A program made the position numbers and the translations under genes. From Luscinia megarhynchos (lineage: Eukaryota; Chordata; Aves; Passeriformes; Turdidae), in the NCBI GenBank assembly GCA_034336665.1, contig CM067584.1, positions 372,001 to 436,000 of the forward strand: a stretch of DNA of 64,000 bases. The letters run 5' to 3'. The notes under the pieces were generated by a model, which was not told the DNA's origin, did no database searches, and worked only from the letters and a program-made list of their open reading frames with translations. Positions 25,301-34,469 of this stretch are shown piece by piece (the stretch's first letter is position 1; the number at the start of each line of letters is the position of its first letter).

Positions 25301-28184
25301 GGAATGGAAACGGCAATTGGAATGGCAATGGCAATTGGAATGGCGGTTGGAATGGAGGTTGGAACGGCGGTAACAACTGGACTGGCGGTTGGAATGACAT
25401 TTGGAATGGCGAAAACATTTGGAATGGCAGTGGCATTTGGAATGGTGGTTGGAATAGTGGTAGCAATTGGAATGGCACTTGGAATGGCAATTGGAATAGC
25501 AATGGCAACTGGAATGGCAATTGGAATGGCAATGGACAGGTGAGAAAACCTTATCCCTTACCATGTCTTAAACCAAATGGGGTGATTCCAGAGCTTCTGC
25601 CAAAAGCCAGCCCTGATGCCCTTCTAACCTGGCATCTCCTCATTGAGAACTTCCTGCTGGAGAGTGCAGATTAGGTCAGCAGAGGTCTCCATTCAAGACC
25701 TTGAGCATGAATTTACTGTGGCCAGTGCTTTTGCACTCATCAAAACTTAAAGTCACCAGATGACAGCTGTCAGATGCAGCAATGATTCTCAGAATCCATG
25801 AAAAGAATTCTTATGGCCTCTGCTGTACTCTTATGCCTTTTTTTTTGTTTTTATTTCACATATCTCTCTCATTTTAAAATACACCTCTACTGCTACCTAT
25901 TCTTTTTCTGGACGTATTTTTTAATATATATTGTGTGAGACCCAGCTATTTGCATAGTCTGAAAATATTTCATGTGTTTTTCTTATCTCAGCAGACAAAT
26001 AACCAACAAATCATCACTGATGGAGATTCTCAAATCTCCATCTCTGGTGGGGACTCTCACATCTCCATCTCTGGTGTATCCCAGAGCATGAGCATCAATA
26101 GTCAAACACAAACAGCAATTTTTGAGCAAAAGAGCAACCGCTTGTCTTGGAAAACCATCTGGAACTACAACACGGTGAGTGGCAAGGAGGGGGCTTTTTC
26201 AAAATGTATACAAGCAGACTGGCTCCTTACACAGCTGGCCCACACGTGGGGAGTGTTTTCGTTATCCTAAATTTTGGAGTCCATGATATCGTGTAGAAAG
26301 TCTCAGCATTTGTTATTGTTTCAGTCTAAACTTATTTCAATGTTAACAGTTGGGAAAAACTGAATTGTGAGTGCTCAATAATTTTATTTTACAGGGTGTC
26401 ATTGCAACAAAAGTGATGCAAGAGAGAACATGCTACATTTCCACCATGAACAGGAGTGAGATGCCCAGCTTTGCTGCACTTATGAAAGTGGCTGCAGAGA
26501 GGAGGGTAAGAATTTAATGGAGTCACTTGGAATATTGCTCAGTATTTGAAAGTAAACAGATGTGGAAGACTGCTATTTTCGAGGCCTTTTAAACCATTAG
26601 ATATTTAGAAGTGATTTATATCACACTGTTAATTATGTAGTTCAATTTATTTTGAGTTTTATTTTATTTTAAAAGGTTCAAAAATAAGAATAAGTTCTTT
26701 AAGGTGAAGGTTTCTCATTTTTTATTAATGTTGTAGATATCCTGGGTAATTTTTACGTTGTTTGCAATGAGTTGTTAAACTGACCTCTTTTTAATCCTCT
26801 CTTGTGACCCAAGAGTGTAGATATGTGGTAAGGTACCCTTTAAAATCTTCCATTCCTTGCATGGTAAAAAAACTAGTTTCTTGTGTTGAGGTGCATTTGA
26901 TGAAGAACAAATATCTCAATAACCTGGAAAGTTTTAAATCATCTCTCAAAATGTTTGCAAATAACTACCATGTTCACATGAGGTCCACCCACTAAATTAA
27001 CATGGCATTTAAAAAATAGTATCAGCATTTAGCATATTCACCTTTGGTAGGCACTGGCATCCACTGAAGACTCAGAACTGAATCCTTAAAAACATGAAGG
27101 CTTTAAAGAGCAAGAACACCTAGGGGGCAGAAGAAAACCAGCAGAGTGTTATCAGTAAAGGCATAAGCAAAAAGATTCAGCTTTAGCTATAGATTGTGTC
27201 TTGCTTCAAGGCTTGACTCCCTTAGAACGAGCTCTGCCTTTGGAGCTGCCTTCAAGGCTTTCTAGTGCTTCCACAGGCCCCCAGGGGATTAAAAGATGTC
27301 CCTAAAGGCAGGTTGGACTCAAACACCCAGCCCCAAGTCATCATTCCAGAAATAGGAATAGGCCTAGAAGGGAAGGAGCTCCTGACACTGAGCTTGCTGA
27401 ATGCTTGTTTTTGTTGTTCAGAACCAGATTGGTTTTGGAAGACCTAACAAGATGATCACCTTTGTCACCAACGGACTGGTCAACAACCTCATGTCTTATG
27501 GAGCAAATGTCTTCTCCATGTGCAGTGGACTCACCACCTACATGACTCGTGAAGTTTACGGTGAGTGCAAAGGAATTCTGTCTCTAAGTGATGTGGCATT
27601 TTTTTCCCTTGGGAATGAAGAATGCACACTTGCTGCTCTTCCACTTTGAGATGCACAGTTTCAGCAGTTGCGCAAAGGGTTTGACATCTCCACAGCTCAG
27701 GACTGAAAAAAGGTTGAGTCACAGCCTCCATAAATGACCTGATCTATACCATTACTACCCATTTTTGTGAAGTTTAAGGTGGCTTAAGTTATTGTGTAGG
27801 ATTTTACACACTGATATCCTCTGCAGTGCCTACACTATACTAAGAGAAAGAATAGCTCTAAGCACCACTATTCTCTCATTTCTGTATTATAGACCCAGCG
27901 TTGTTTTGTGACTTCAAAGAGATTCTTTGTCTATTAAAAGATTTCTTATATAGCAATTATATTCTTAAACATCATAGTTTACTAGGCTACTTTTCATTTT
28001 TGTTACTAGAAAGCAACAAAAATGAGCTCTCATAGATTACCTAAGAATATCTTCCCTATGAACTAATTGTAATTTTTTCATTTGTTTTTTTAAAGGACCC
28101 CAATACAATCAACAATCGTGCACTGCACTTAACGTCTTGAGACTCGTGGAGTTGAAGTACTGCAGAGGCAATGGACACATTTGA
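1..28184 (+). CDS. Gene 1: multi-BRICHOS gastrokine-like gene, 5'-truncated by the window
   Basis: This is a spliced gene of ten gastrokine modules, the first cut by the window start. The exons total about 2,190 codons if every module is joined. Each complete module has exons 3-4-5-6 with phases 0/0, 0/0, 0/1 and 1/0. Exon 6 of modules 1-9 ends in CAG or CCG followed by GTGAGA, in phase 0, and a phase-0 acceptor of the next exon 3 follows 450-470 nt later. No signal-peptide exon or TATA box lies between modules. Only the last module ends in a stop (TGA 28182-28184) with no donor. Known family role: gastrokines are secreted by gastric surface mucous cells, and BRICHOS is a chaperone domain that blocks amyloid formation. 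The chain architecture is my inference. The alternative is a cluster of separate gastrokine-like genes or pseudogenes that have lost exons 1-2. The gene's start is upstream of the window. Confidence 0.65.
1011..1358 (+). repeat. In-frame WNGN/WNGG minisatellite, gene 1 module 1
   Basis: A coding repeat built from a 12-nt unit of the form AAT-GGC-AAT/C-TGG. It starts as perfect Asn-Trp-Asn-Gly units and drifts to Gly-Gly-Trp-Asn with GGT/GGC codons towards the 3' end. I count 23 Trp. Nearly all residues are Trp, Asn or Gly, with scattered Ser, Ile and one Asp. The repeat keeps frame to the exon-6 donor, which argues for selection on the protein and against neutral microsatellite growth. Confidence 0.9.
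1823..4509 (+). CDS. Gene 1 module 2 (short type BRICHOS module)
   Basis: Exons are 1823-1975, 2199-2309, 3450-3588 and 4406-4509. Exon 3 reads [18 protein letters not shown] and ends [10 protein letters not shown], and contains an NNT glycosylation sequon. Exon 4 begins [16 protein letters not shown] with the first BRICHOS cysteine. Exon 5 begins [14 protein letters not shown]. Exon 6 lacks the WNGN tail and ends in IGNGSVNFP before GTGAGA; unspliced reading would stop at TAG 4522-4524. The exon-3 start could instead be 1829, since TCTCAG gives a second acceptor and removes two codons. Intron 4 (2310-3449, 1,140 nt) is twice as long as in long modules; it and intron 5 (3589-4405) show no other gene. 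Confidence 0.8.
4975..7372 (+). CDS. Gene 1 module 3 (long type BRICHOS module)
   Basis: Exons are 4975-5127, 5349-5459, 5972-6110 and 6933-7372. It differs from the short module at fixed sites: exon 3 has [11 protein letters not shown] where module 2 has [11 protein letters not shown], exon 4 starts GIIATK, and exon 5 starts [12 protein letters not shown]. Exon 6 encodes 147 codons (including the split codon) with a WNGN tail of 24 Trp. The donor is CAG/GTGAGA, with the readthrough TAG at 7385-7387. Intron 4 is 512 nt, the standard length for long modules. Introns hold nothing else I can identify. Confidence 0.8.
7013..7372 (+). repeat. In-frame WNGN/WNGG minisatellite, gene 1 module 3
   Basis: The same Trp-Asn-Gly coding repeat, with 24 Trp by my count. 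Compared with module 1 it lacks one early NWNG unit and one terminal SGIWNG unit and gains an internal NSGNNWNGG unit. All differences are multiples of three, so the repeat changed length by whole in-frame units. Confidence 0.9.
7837..10520 (+). CDS. Gene 1 module 4 (short type) with a 1-nt deletion in exon 5
   Basis: Exons are 7837-7989, 8213-8323, 9462-9599 and 10417-10520. Exons 3, 4 and 6 match module 2. Exon 5 is 138 nt where all other gene 1 copies have 139. A single G is missing near 9540, so the sequence reads TACGAATAG where sister copies read TACGGAATAG. This puts a TAG at 9543-9545 in frame, upstream of the second BRICHOS cysteine. If real, it would truncate a joined polyprotein here. 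It could also be a consensus error in a near-identical repeat. Intron 4 is 1,138 nt. Confidence 0.75.
10988..13403 (+). CDS. Gene 1 module 5 (long type BRICHOS module)
   Basis: Exons are 10988-11140, 11362-11472, 11985-12123 and 12946-13403, all of the expected length and in frame. The BRICHOS part is the same as module 3. Exon 6 is 153 codons including the split codon, with a WNGN tail of 25 Trp that regains the SGIWNG unit and has one Gly-to-Val change (GVWNGG). Donor CAG/GTGAGA is followed by an in-frame TAG at 13416-13418 if unspliced. Confidence 0.8.
13026..13403 (+). repeat. In-frame WNGN/WNGG minisatellite, gene 1 module 5
   Basis: Trp-Asn-Gly coding repeat with 25 Trp by my count, intermediate in length between modules 3 and 7. 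It carries the WNGVWNGG variant shared only with module 7, which suggests these two repeats are the closest relatives. Confidence 0.9.
13868..16552 (+). CDS. Gene 1 module 6 (short type BRICHOS module)
   Basis: Exons are 13868-14020, 14244-14354, 15493-15631 and 16449-16552, all in frame. Here exon 5 has the full 139 nt, in contrast to module 4, so the short type is intact in this copy. The C-terminus before the donor is IGNGSVNFP. Intron 4 is 1,138 nt and intron 5 is 817 nt; I see no other feature in either. Confidence 0.8.
17018..19464 (+). CDS. Gene 1 module 7 (long type BRICHOS module)
   Basis: Exons are 17018-17170, 17392-17502, 18015-18153 and 18977-19464. BRICHOS exons match modules 3 and 5. 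Exon 6 has 163 codons including the split codon and 27 Trp, one of the two longest WNGN tails in the window, with an extra block of [10 protein letters not shown] units. Donor CAG/GTGAGA; readthrough TAG at 19477-19479. Intron 5 has small indels against other copies near 18235-18245 and 18600. Confidence 0.8.
19057..19464 (+). repeat. In-frame WNGN/WNGG minisatellite, gene 1 module 7
   Basis: Trp-Asn-Gly coding repeat with 27 Trp by my count. Relative to module 5 it has gained in-frame [22 protein letters not shown] units in the middle, as expected from unequal exchange or slippage within the repeat. Confidence 0.9.
19929..22618 (+). CDS. Gene 1 module 8 (short type BRICHOS module)
   Basis: Exons are 19929-20081, 20305-20415, 21560-21698 and 22515-22618, all in frame. 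Exons 3 and 4 are of the short type, but exon 5 begins [14 protein letters not shown], the residues typical of long modules. This looks like a small gene-conversion tract from a neighbouring long module. Intron 4 is 1,144 nt. Confidence 0.8.
23084..25539 (+). CDS. Gene 1 module 9 (long type, diverged WNGN exon)
   Basis: Exons are 23084-23236, 23458-23568, 24081-24219 and 25052-25539. The BRICHOS exons are homogenised with the rest of the array. From about 24880 onward, in intron 5, the sequence diverges, and exon 6 carries a different WNGN tail of 27 Trp with units such as [21 protein letters not shown] and WNGENIW. It ends NGNGQ before GTGAGA. The TAG found 12 nt past the donor in most other copies is TAT here, so unspliced reading runs on to 25674. 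This favours true splicing at this donor. Confidence 0.8.
25132..25539 (+). repeat. Diverged in-frame WNGN minisatellite, gene 1 module 9
   Basis: Trp-Asn-Gly coding repeat with 27 Trp by my count. It is not a simple copy of the other four: the order of units differs and it includes Asp, Glu, Thr, Ile and Ser substitutions. The frame is still open throughout, so the Trp/Asn/Gly composition has been kept while the exact sequence changed. Confidence 0.9.
25992..28184 (+). CDS. Gene 1 module 10: terminal BRICHOS module with stop
   Basis: Exons are 25992-26174, 26395-26505, 27422-27560 and 28096-28184. Exon 3 is longer (61 codons) because of a duplicated stretch, [10 protein letters not shown] then GDSHISISG. 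Only the TCTCAG acceptor is available here, so the exon starts with CAG. Exon 4 reads [17 protein letters not shown] and has [10 protein letters not shown] instead of [10 protein letters not shown]. Exon 5 starts [14 protein letters not shown] and resembles gene 2 modules. Exon 6 reads [20 protein letters not shown], then KYCRGNGHI and TGA. No GT donor follows, so this is the 3' end of the gene. Intron 4 (26506-27421) is AT-rich and holds no other gene. Confidence 0.85.
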
Positions 28185-28327
28185 AAACCTTACCTTTCTT
28201 GAAACAAGATCCAGCCTTCAGAGCTGCTGCCCAAAGCCAACCCTGATGCCTTTCTTCCCTGACATTTCTTCTTTCAAGAGTTTTGTTCTTGATACTGAAA
28301 CAGATCATTTGTTGACTAGAGATTTCA

Positions 28328-28333
28328 ATTAAA
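28328..28333 (+). terminator. ATTAAA polyadenylation signal candidate for gene 1
   Basis: ATTAAA lies 144 nt after the TGA of the terminal exon. ATTAAA is the commonest variant of AATAAA. The distance gives a short 3' UTR. I cannot confirm the cleavage site from sequence. Confidence 0.5.
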
Positions 28334-29168
28334 AACCTTTTGCATAGATGACCTCTGGCTTGTTTGTCATTACTCCACCCTTCAACCATCTTTGAAATCT
28401 CCATGGAAATATTTTGATTGCCACCCTTCTGCCCCATTTGAGACCTTCAAGTGCTCTTTTCATTGCCAGCTCTCAACACTAGGCACAGCCAGAGAGCTGG
28501 GCAAACCCCAGGTTGTGTATGGTACAAACAAGGCATTCACAGTTAGGACTTTCCTTCCCTGTTTGAGGAAAGATGCCCCACATTAAGAATCTTGATTAAT
28601 GGGGCACAAAAGGCAGAAAGAAAGAAGTGCAAAGCAGTGAATTTGCCTTCTTTAGGGAAAGGGAAGTCTGTGGAATTTATCATGTAGTTCTTATAGAGCC
28701 CTCCATTTCATTTTCCAGTGTATAGCAAGGACTGGCTACAGGGCACCACGTTGAACACAGAAGTAGATGAAAATGTGCTCCAAAGATGCATACACAGCAT
28801 AAACACAACAGTTATTCCCTTGAGACAGTACAAGATTCCCACTTATCTCCTCCCAAATGCCTTTAGCTTAGACATGAACATAAAAAAAAATAAATAAAAA
28901 GCTGTCTTCCTTAATGCTGCAATGCTACCTACAAGAAGATGAGATTTTTTCCATTTTTGCTTCCAGGAACATGTTTCTTCTCGGACAGCAAATTCCAGAT
29001 TCCCTCTATGAGATCTTCCCAGTGTTCAGTAGTATTAATTGGACACAAATCAAGCTAGGAATAGAGTCATGTTTCTGTTGAGTTTACGAGCATTTAACAA
29101 AATGTCAATCCCCATCTATTGTGACCCAACACCTAACCTGTAGTTTCAAAGTTCACTTTTTGGGATGT

Positions 29169-29216
29169 GTTTGGTTGGTTGGTTGGTTGGTTGTTGTTTG
29201 GTTTGTTGTTGTTGTT
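29169..29216. repeat. GGTT/GTT microsatellite
   Basis: A run of TTGG units passes into TTG units. It is simple sequence in intergenic DNA with no coding role that I can see. Confidence 0.8.
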
Positions 29217-32200
29217 TCTGTTGGTTTTTTTTTTAACAAGTGGGACTTAAAGGATTTAATTATCTTGGACTCTTGTCACACAAGAATTTTCCCCTCCTCA
29301 ATCATTCAGTAGACTCCTGAACACAACTTTTCTAAATGGTCAAGCCACTGTCAGAGAAAAATCAAAGATAGTGAAAATCCCAAACAAGTGACAGTTGAGA
29401 ATTTTAGAGGAAAATTAGAACAGACTGGTTTTTTTTAGCAAGCCATAGTCTCTGTTTCTCAAGATTTTAGAATCAAGATTATTTCTTCTTCTCTAACAAA
29501 AATGGCAGAAGGTCACAGGTTATCCAGGTGAATACAAATCTGCCTTTAGTACCAACACCAGCCATGCAACATCCCTCAGTTTCTGATGCCCTCTTACTGG
29601 TCCCAAAGGCTTCATTCTGTAGCAGGTTGTAAGGATGCAGAATTCACTGAGGCAGCTGTCAGACAAAGGTATGTGAATTCTCAAATTGATATTCTTGAAG
29701 TCAGGCTTGTGCTTTCCATACTTCAGATCTCTCAAACCTCTTGGAGTCTCTCCAACCTTTCCTCAAATAAAATCACTTTTTTCTCAACTGTTACACTTAC
29801 AGGCAGGTTGGCTGTATCAGGGAAGCCAAAACAAAATGGAATGTGAGAAATGTGCAGAACAATTAACACGGTGTTACAGCTACAGCACAGCAATGCTTAT
29901 TTTCACACAAAACTAAATTTCTCTGTTTTTTTCATAAGGTCAAATATTTTTAAATACATTCCATGTTATCCTGATGAAACATTTTAAAGCCACAGAACTA
30001 TTCTTAACTTATAAAATTGTCAGAATTGGACCCATTATTTGACACTGTCATCCACTGACAACCAGGTAAACAGGAGAACCCTGAGCATCAAGAGAAAAGT
30101 AAAATTGCAGCATTTCAGTTCAAGTCCGATTAACAAACAGAAATTTAAACATGTAAAGGAGGATTCAATCAAGTTATGATGGGATTATATGACCACAATA
30201 AACTCTCACGGTGACTCATGGGGCTTTTCATAAATATTTACTTTATTGGGGAGTCAGCAGGTAGCGGGAGAAAAGGTAAAGAGTGAAGCAACACCTCTAA
30301 AAACCAAGATAATTCTCCATGCTCCCATTTGCACTCAGGTGGGCATGCCATGCTGTATGTAAAGGGAGCCTGATAACTTCTTTAGCCTCGAAAACTGTGG
30401 CTCAAGAACAGAATGAATCATAGTTAAAAGAAAACCTTCAAGCTCCAGATTCCAAGGATGAAACCAGAAATAATTTTTACTCTAATCAGTTTTACTCTTG
30501 CTAGACAGCAAGGAGCAGAAAAAACACAGGAAAATGTGTGTGCACAGAATGAAACAGTAATTTGAGGAAAGGCTGAAATCTGGAATTTTCTTTCCCTTGG
30601 GAGGTTGCTGCACAGTGGGACAAGAACAGAATGCCTTGAGCAGAGCCTTTAAAGAGGATGCAGAGACAAACCTGTACTGGAAAGAAAACAGGGTCTTAGG
30701 CAGACAAAGCCCCATTCCCTGCACTTCTTCCTGGATATTCTACTGCTGTCACAAATTCTGTAAGCTGTGCTTAATGGCAAGTCCTGAGGTGTGCGTTTGC
30801 CACACAAACTGCTCAAGCACTCAGAAGTTGATGGGGAGCTGATGGGAGGGTCAGGGCTCCAAGGGTGATGCATTTCTGTAATGGCCAAGTTGGCTTGGCT
30901 TGGTGGAAGCCAGGGAAAAAACTGCTTTCTAAATCATTGCTAACGACACTGGAGGGAGGAGGATTGTACAGCTCAGTTTCTCTTGCCTTTCTTGAAGAGG
31001 GCTCAGTTTATGGAATTTCCAGAGTGTCCTGGTTCAGGGCAAATTTGGGAGAAAAACTCCAAAGGGCTGCCCCCCCCCGGGAAAAAAACCCAAGAGGCCC
31101 CTCCCCCAATCAGTTCGGGAAGAAATTTCCTCATAGAGAAGTGGAAAAATCTGTTTATTCAACAGGCAAAGCACGGCCCAGCACACAAAAATGAACAAAA
31201 AAATGAACAACAAAACTTCTCACCGCTCTGAGGAGATGACAAAGTCAGAAAGTCTCTCTCCTGTGGTTGGTAGCTCAGCTCAGTCTGTTATCAATCCCTC
31301 CAGTGCTGGAAAATGCCGCTGACCAGGCCAGACCCCAGTGGGCCACAGATCCAAGCTCCTGGTGCTGCCCCTGGGTCCCCAGTACAGAGCAGGTTCAAAT
31401 AATTCCAGGGGAGAAAAAGGAAAAAACTGTCTGGGGAACTTCTCTGCTTCAGTTAGTCAAAAACTAACTAAAAGCAAAGCAGAGCTCTCTCCCACTGCCC
31501 ACTACAGTGACACAGTCCCGGAGATGAAGCAATGGAACTCCTATCTCTATGTTCTGAAAACAACCACCTCAGACATTCCACTGTTTCTCCTTCCTCTCCT
31601 TCACTCTCAAATCCAACCTTAAATATACAAAACTTATTTCTGAGCTGAACAGACGAATGGGGATACAATTCAACATCACAAAGTCACCCCAGAACACAGA
31701 GGCTAAAAGAGGATTTTATAACATACAAATTAAGACACTGATATGTATTTGGTATCTTGGAGAGAAGGACATAACCTGTCTCCACTTGGCATCCACAAAT
31801 CAGTCTGATTACAAGATCTATAAATCTTCCCCTCGGTAATTTATCACTTTTATTCCCTGCATTTGACACCTCGAGCAAAGTATGAAGTGGATGTGAAACA
31901 GATGAACAGCCGAGCGCTCTGCTCACAGCACTGGCACACTGCTGCACCCACAGAGCCCCAGCAAGGCCCCAGGCAGGAGCAGAAGGACAGAGTGTGACCC
32001 TGAGCAGCACAAGTGACAACTGGCCTCCCCTTCCCAATGAAAGTAACATCCCCTGGCTTTTCCAGGAACAGGTACAACAACGATCCTCAGCAATGGATGG
32101 CAGAGGAGAAGAGTGTTCAGAGACATCAGATCAGAGTGACACCGAGTGCCCATCCTGCCAGTCTGGCAATGCAGAGGAGCTTTAGTGCACAAACTCACCC

Positions 32201-33137
32201 CAAACTGCAGCCGAGGACACAATCAGCACATGGGCACTGGCAAAACTGCTGTCAAATACAAAGCACTTGGGGAGTTGGGAACTGAGCTCCTCTGGGAGTG
32301 CTGCTTCTGGAACCCGGAACAGGCACAGCACAAAAGCAAATCCAAATTACCACAGGCTTCTGGACCATGGCTCTGTATATCAAATTCAGAGAAAGAATAA
32401 AATCAACTTCCTAAATAACAGGGGACATAAAATGCCCCATGTCACTGCTCCTCCCTGAGACATTTTGCTACCACTAGTTTCTGGACCCTTTCTCAAATCA
32501 GCCCTTAGCCCACAATCAGGTGCTACTCTCCTGAAGAGGCTCTGAGAAGATTCAGGGCCATGTCTGACAAGCAGAAAGCAGACCTTGAACGAGCTTGGGA
32601 AGGAAGGTCAGCAAAAGAACTCAGCAATTCCTATGATTTAGAACCAACCTCATCATCTCTGGGGACTCACTTAACACTTTTCACATAGCAAGATTACCAC
32701 CCCTTGGTTTGAATGGTGCTTTTGGTTAGAGGCACGACTTCAGGCTGAGTCCTTTACCACACCAGCACAGAGCATCAATCACTACAAATTTACTGGGAAT
32801 CTGTGCTGTCCTTCTGATGATCCTTGGTTTCCAGTTAAAAGTGCCTGTGAAACACAGAGTTTACCATGAGCAGTTTTCTCTCCCTTCCCTGTATGCAGTG
32901 AATTCAATCAGGCAGGTATCAAAGCCTCCTCTTATCAGAGCACTTCCCCAGGAAACTCGTCATGCTTCTGTGAACACAGGGCACCTGCCAATAAGGTAAA
33001 CCCATTTTCAGATTTAACTTTGGGACATTATGTATAAAAAGTATGAGTACACATCAATTAGCAGCAGAGTTGGCCTGGCCTACCATCCAAATGAAGTTCC
33101 CTGTAAGTTTATCTATCACTTTCCCATAGAAGGGAAG

Positions 33138-33595
33138 GATGTTGAGATGCTGGAGTGTGTCCAAAGAAGGGCAACAAGGCTGGCGGAGAGTCAGGAACAC
33201 AAGCCTCCTGTGGAGGGAGCTGGGGGTGTTTAATGTGGACAAGAGGAGGCTCAGGGGAGACCTCACCACTCCCTACAACTCCCTGAAAGGAGGGTGCAGC
33301 CAGGTGGGGGTTGATCTCTGCTCCCAGGCAACTTGCAATACGACAAGGGGATTCAGCACCAGGGGAAGTGTAGGCAGAGCATTAGGAGGAATTTCCTCAC
33401 ATAAAGCGTGATGAGGCATTGGAATGGCCTGCCCAGGGGAGGTGGTGGAGTCACTGTCCCTGGAGGGGTTTAAGAGAAGATTGGATGTGGCCCTCAGTGC
33501 CGTGGTCTGATTGACAAGGAGGTGTTAAGGTCATAGGTTAGACTGGATGATCTCAAAGGTGTTTTCCAGCCTGGTTGATTCTTTGATTCTGTAAA
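33138..33595 (+). mobile_element. CR1-type LINE 3' fragment
   Basis: The sequence follows the well-known avian CR1 3' region: GAGTGTGTCCAAAGAAGGGC near the start, then the GGAGCTGGGGGTGTTTAATG and AAGAGGAGGCTCAGGGGAGA stretches. Near the end comes the GACTGGATGATCTCAAAGG segment and a decayed form of the CR1 terminal octamer (TTGATTCTTTGATTCTG). It is a 5'-truncated, non-coding copy. Confidence 0.85.
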
Positions 33596-33959
33596 AGTTC
33601 ACCAGGTTTCAGAGAAGATGCATGAAAACATGCTCCTTCAGCCTTGGGATTGTTTCTGGTGCACTGTGTGCTGTGTTAGCTCTTCAGCAGCGAATTACTT
33701 CACGTGTCCTAAGCAGCAGAACACATCATACACGTGGCCTTACTGAAGGAGGCAATTTACCTTTTACCAAAGCCTCTTGTCAGCCTCCATGACACATTTA
33801 CCTAAACAATATAATTGAAAGGATCAATATTTTTCTTTCCCTGTGACTATTTGCACTGTAGGAAGCACTTCTTTTAGCCAGTGCCTCTCTCTGGCAACAC
33901 ACTTCTCTTTCACTGTATATTGTTTGCAACAAAAAAGGGTTTTTGTTTAATATTAATAG

Positions 33960-34469
33960 GGCTACGTTGCAACCAAGGTGTTTTCAAAGAACACCTGCAT
34001 CATTGCGACAACCAGCAAGAGGTTTTGGCTTGGCAAACATCTGCCTACACCACCTCCAGGAGAGGTAGGTAGGATGGTGGTTGAAAGTGGGGCAAAAGCT
34101 GATTGATTGTCAGTGAAAAGCACTTGTTCCTACACACGCAGGAGAAAAGTCTCCAAGAACTGAAGAGAACCTTCTCAGAGGAGCAGAATTGCTCTAAAAG
34201 TTCCTCCAAAATTTGCATTGCCCAGGACTAACCCCTTCCTCCACGCCCAAGAAGTGTGTACAGGCTCTGAACTACAGTGGTGTTTTTCCTAAACGCTGCT
34301 TTCTGGCTTTGTTTCTGTGATGCTCAGGGACTTGGGCCTTACCAATTGCCACCCAGAGAGAATCTCTTCATTATCTCCAGTAATGGATTCCAAAGCTTGA
34401 GCCCATATGGAAAACGCATCCAAGCCCTGTGCAGAGGAATTCCCTCCTACCTCGCTTACCCAGCTCCTG
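33960..34469 (+). pseudogene. Relict single gastrokine-like BRICHOS exons 4 and 5
   Basis: Two exon-like blocks with correct splice sites resemble gastrokine exons 4 and 5. Block 33960-34064 starts GYVATKVFSKNTCII, matching the first BRICHOS cysteine region, but then loses family resemblance; the family-like reading continues in another frame (NQQEVLA), which suggests a frameshift. Block 34328-34469 reads GLGPYQLPPRENLFI and then YGKRIQALCRGIPSYLAY. That is close to the GKN1 pattern of a Lys/Gly/Pro segment followed by FGKN.I..MCRGIPTYMA, and it ends in phase 1 before GTGAGT like every exon 5 here. I could not find exons 1-3 or 6 nearby. It is closer to mammalian GKN1 than the array modules are. 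It is either a decayed gene or part of a gene with very diverged remaining exons. Confidence 0.6.

Larger units (their letters stand above)
28185..33137. other. Intergenic DNA between the two gastrokine genes, 5' part
   Basis: After the gene 1 3' UTR I find no exon with family resemblance and no convincing long frame on either strand. A GGTT/GTT microsatellite lies at about 29169-29216. Around 31025 a segment begins TGTCCTGGTTCAGGGC, which resembles the start of endogenous retrovirus LTRs seen in songbirds, but I could not define a matching end or duplicated target site. The rest is unassigned. Confidence 0.5.

Noticed and set aside
31025..31640. Possible endogenous retrovirus LTR starting TGTCCTGGTTCAGGGC
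   Set aside because: The start resembles songbird LTRs, but I could not define the CA end, a target-site duplication or internal retroviral genes. Too weak to list as an element.
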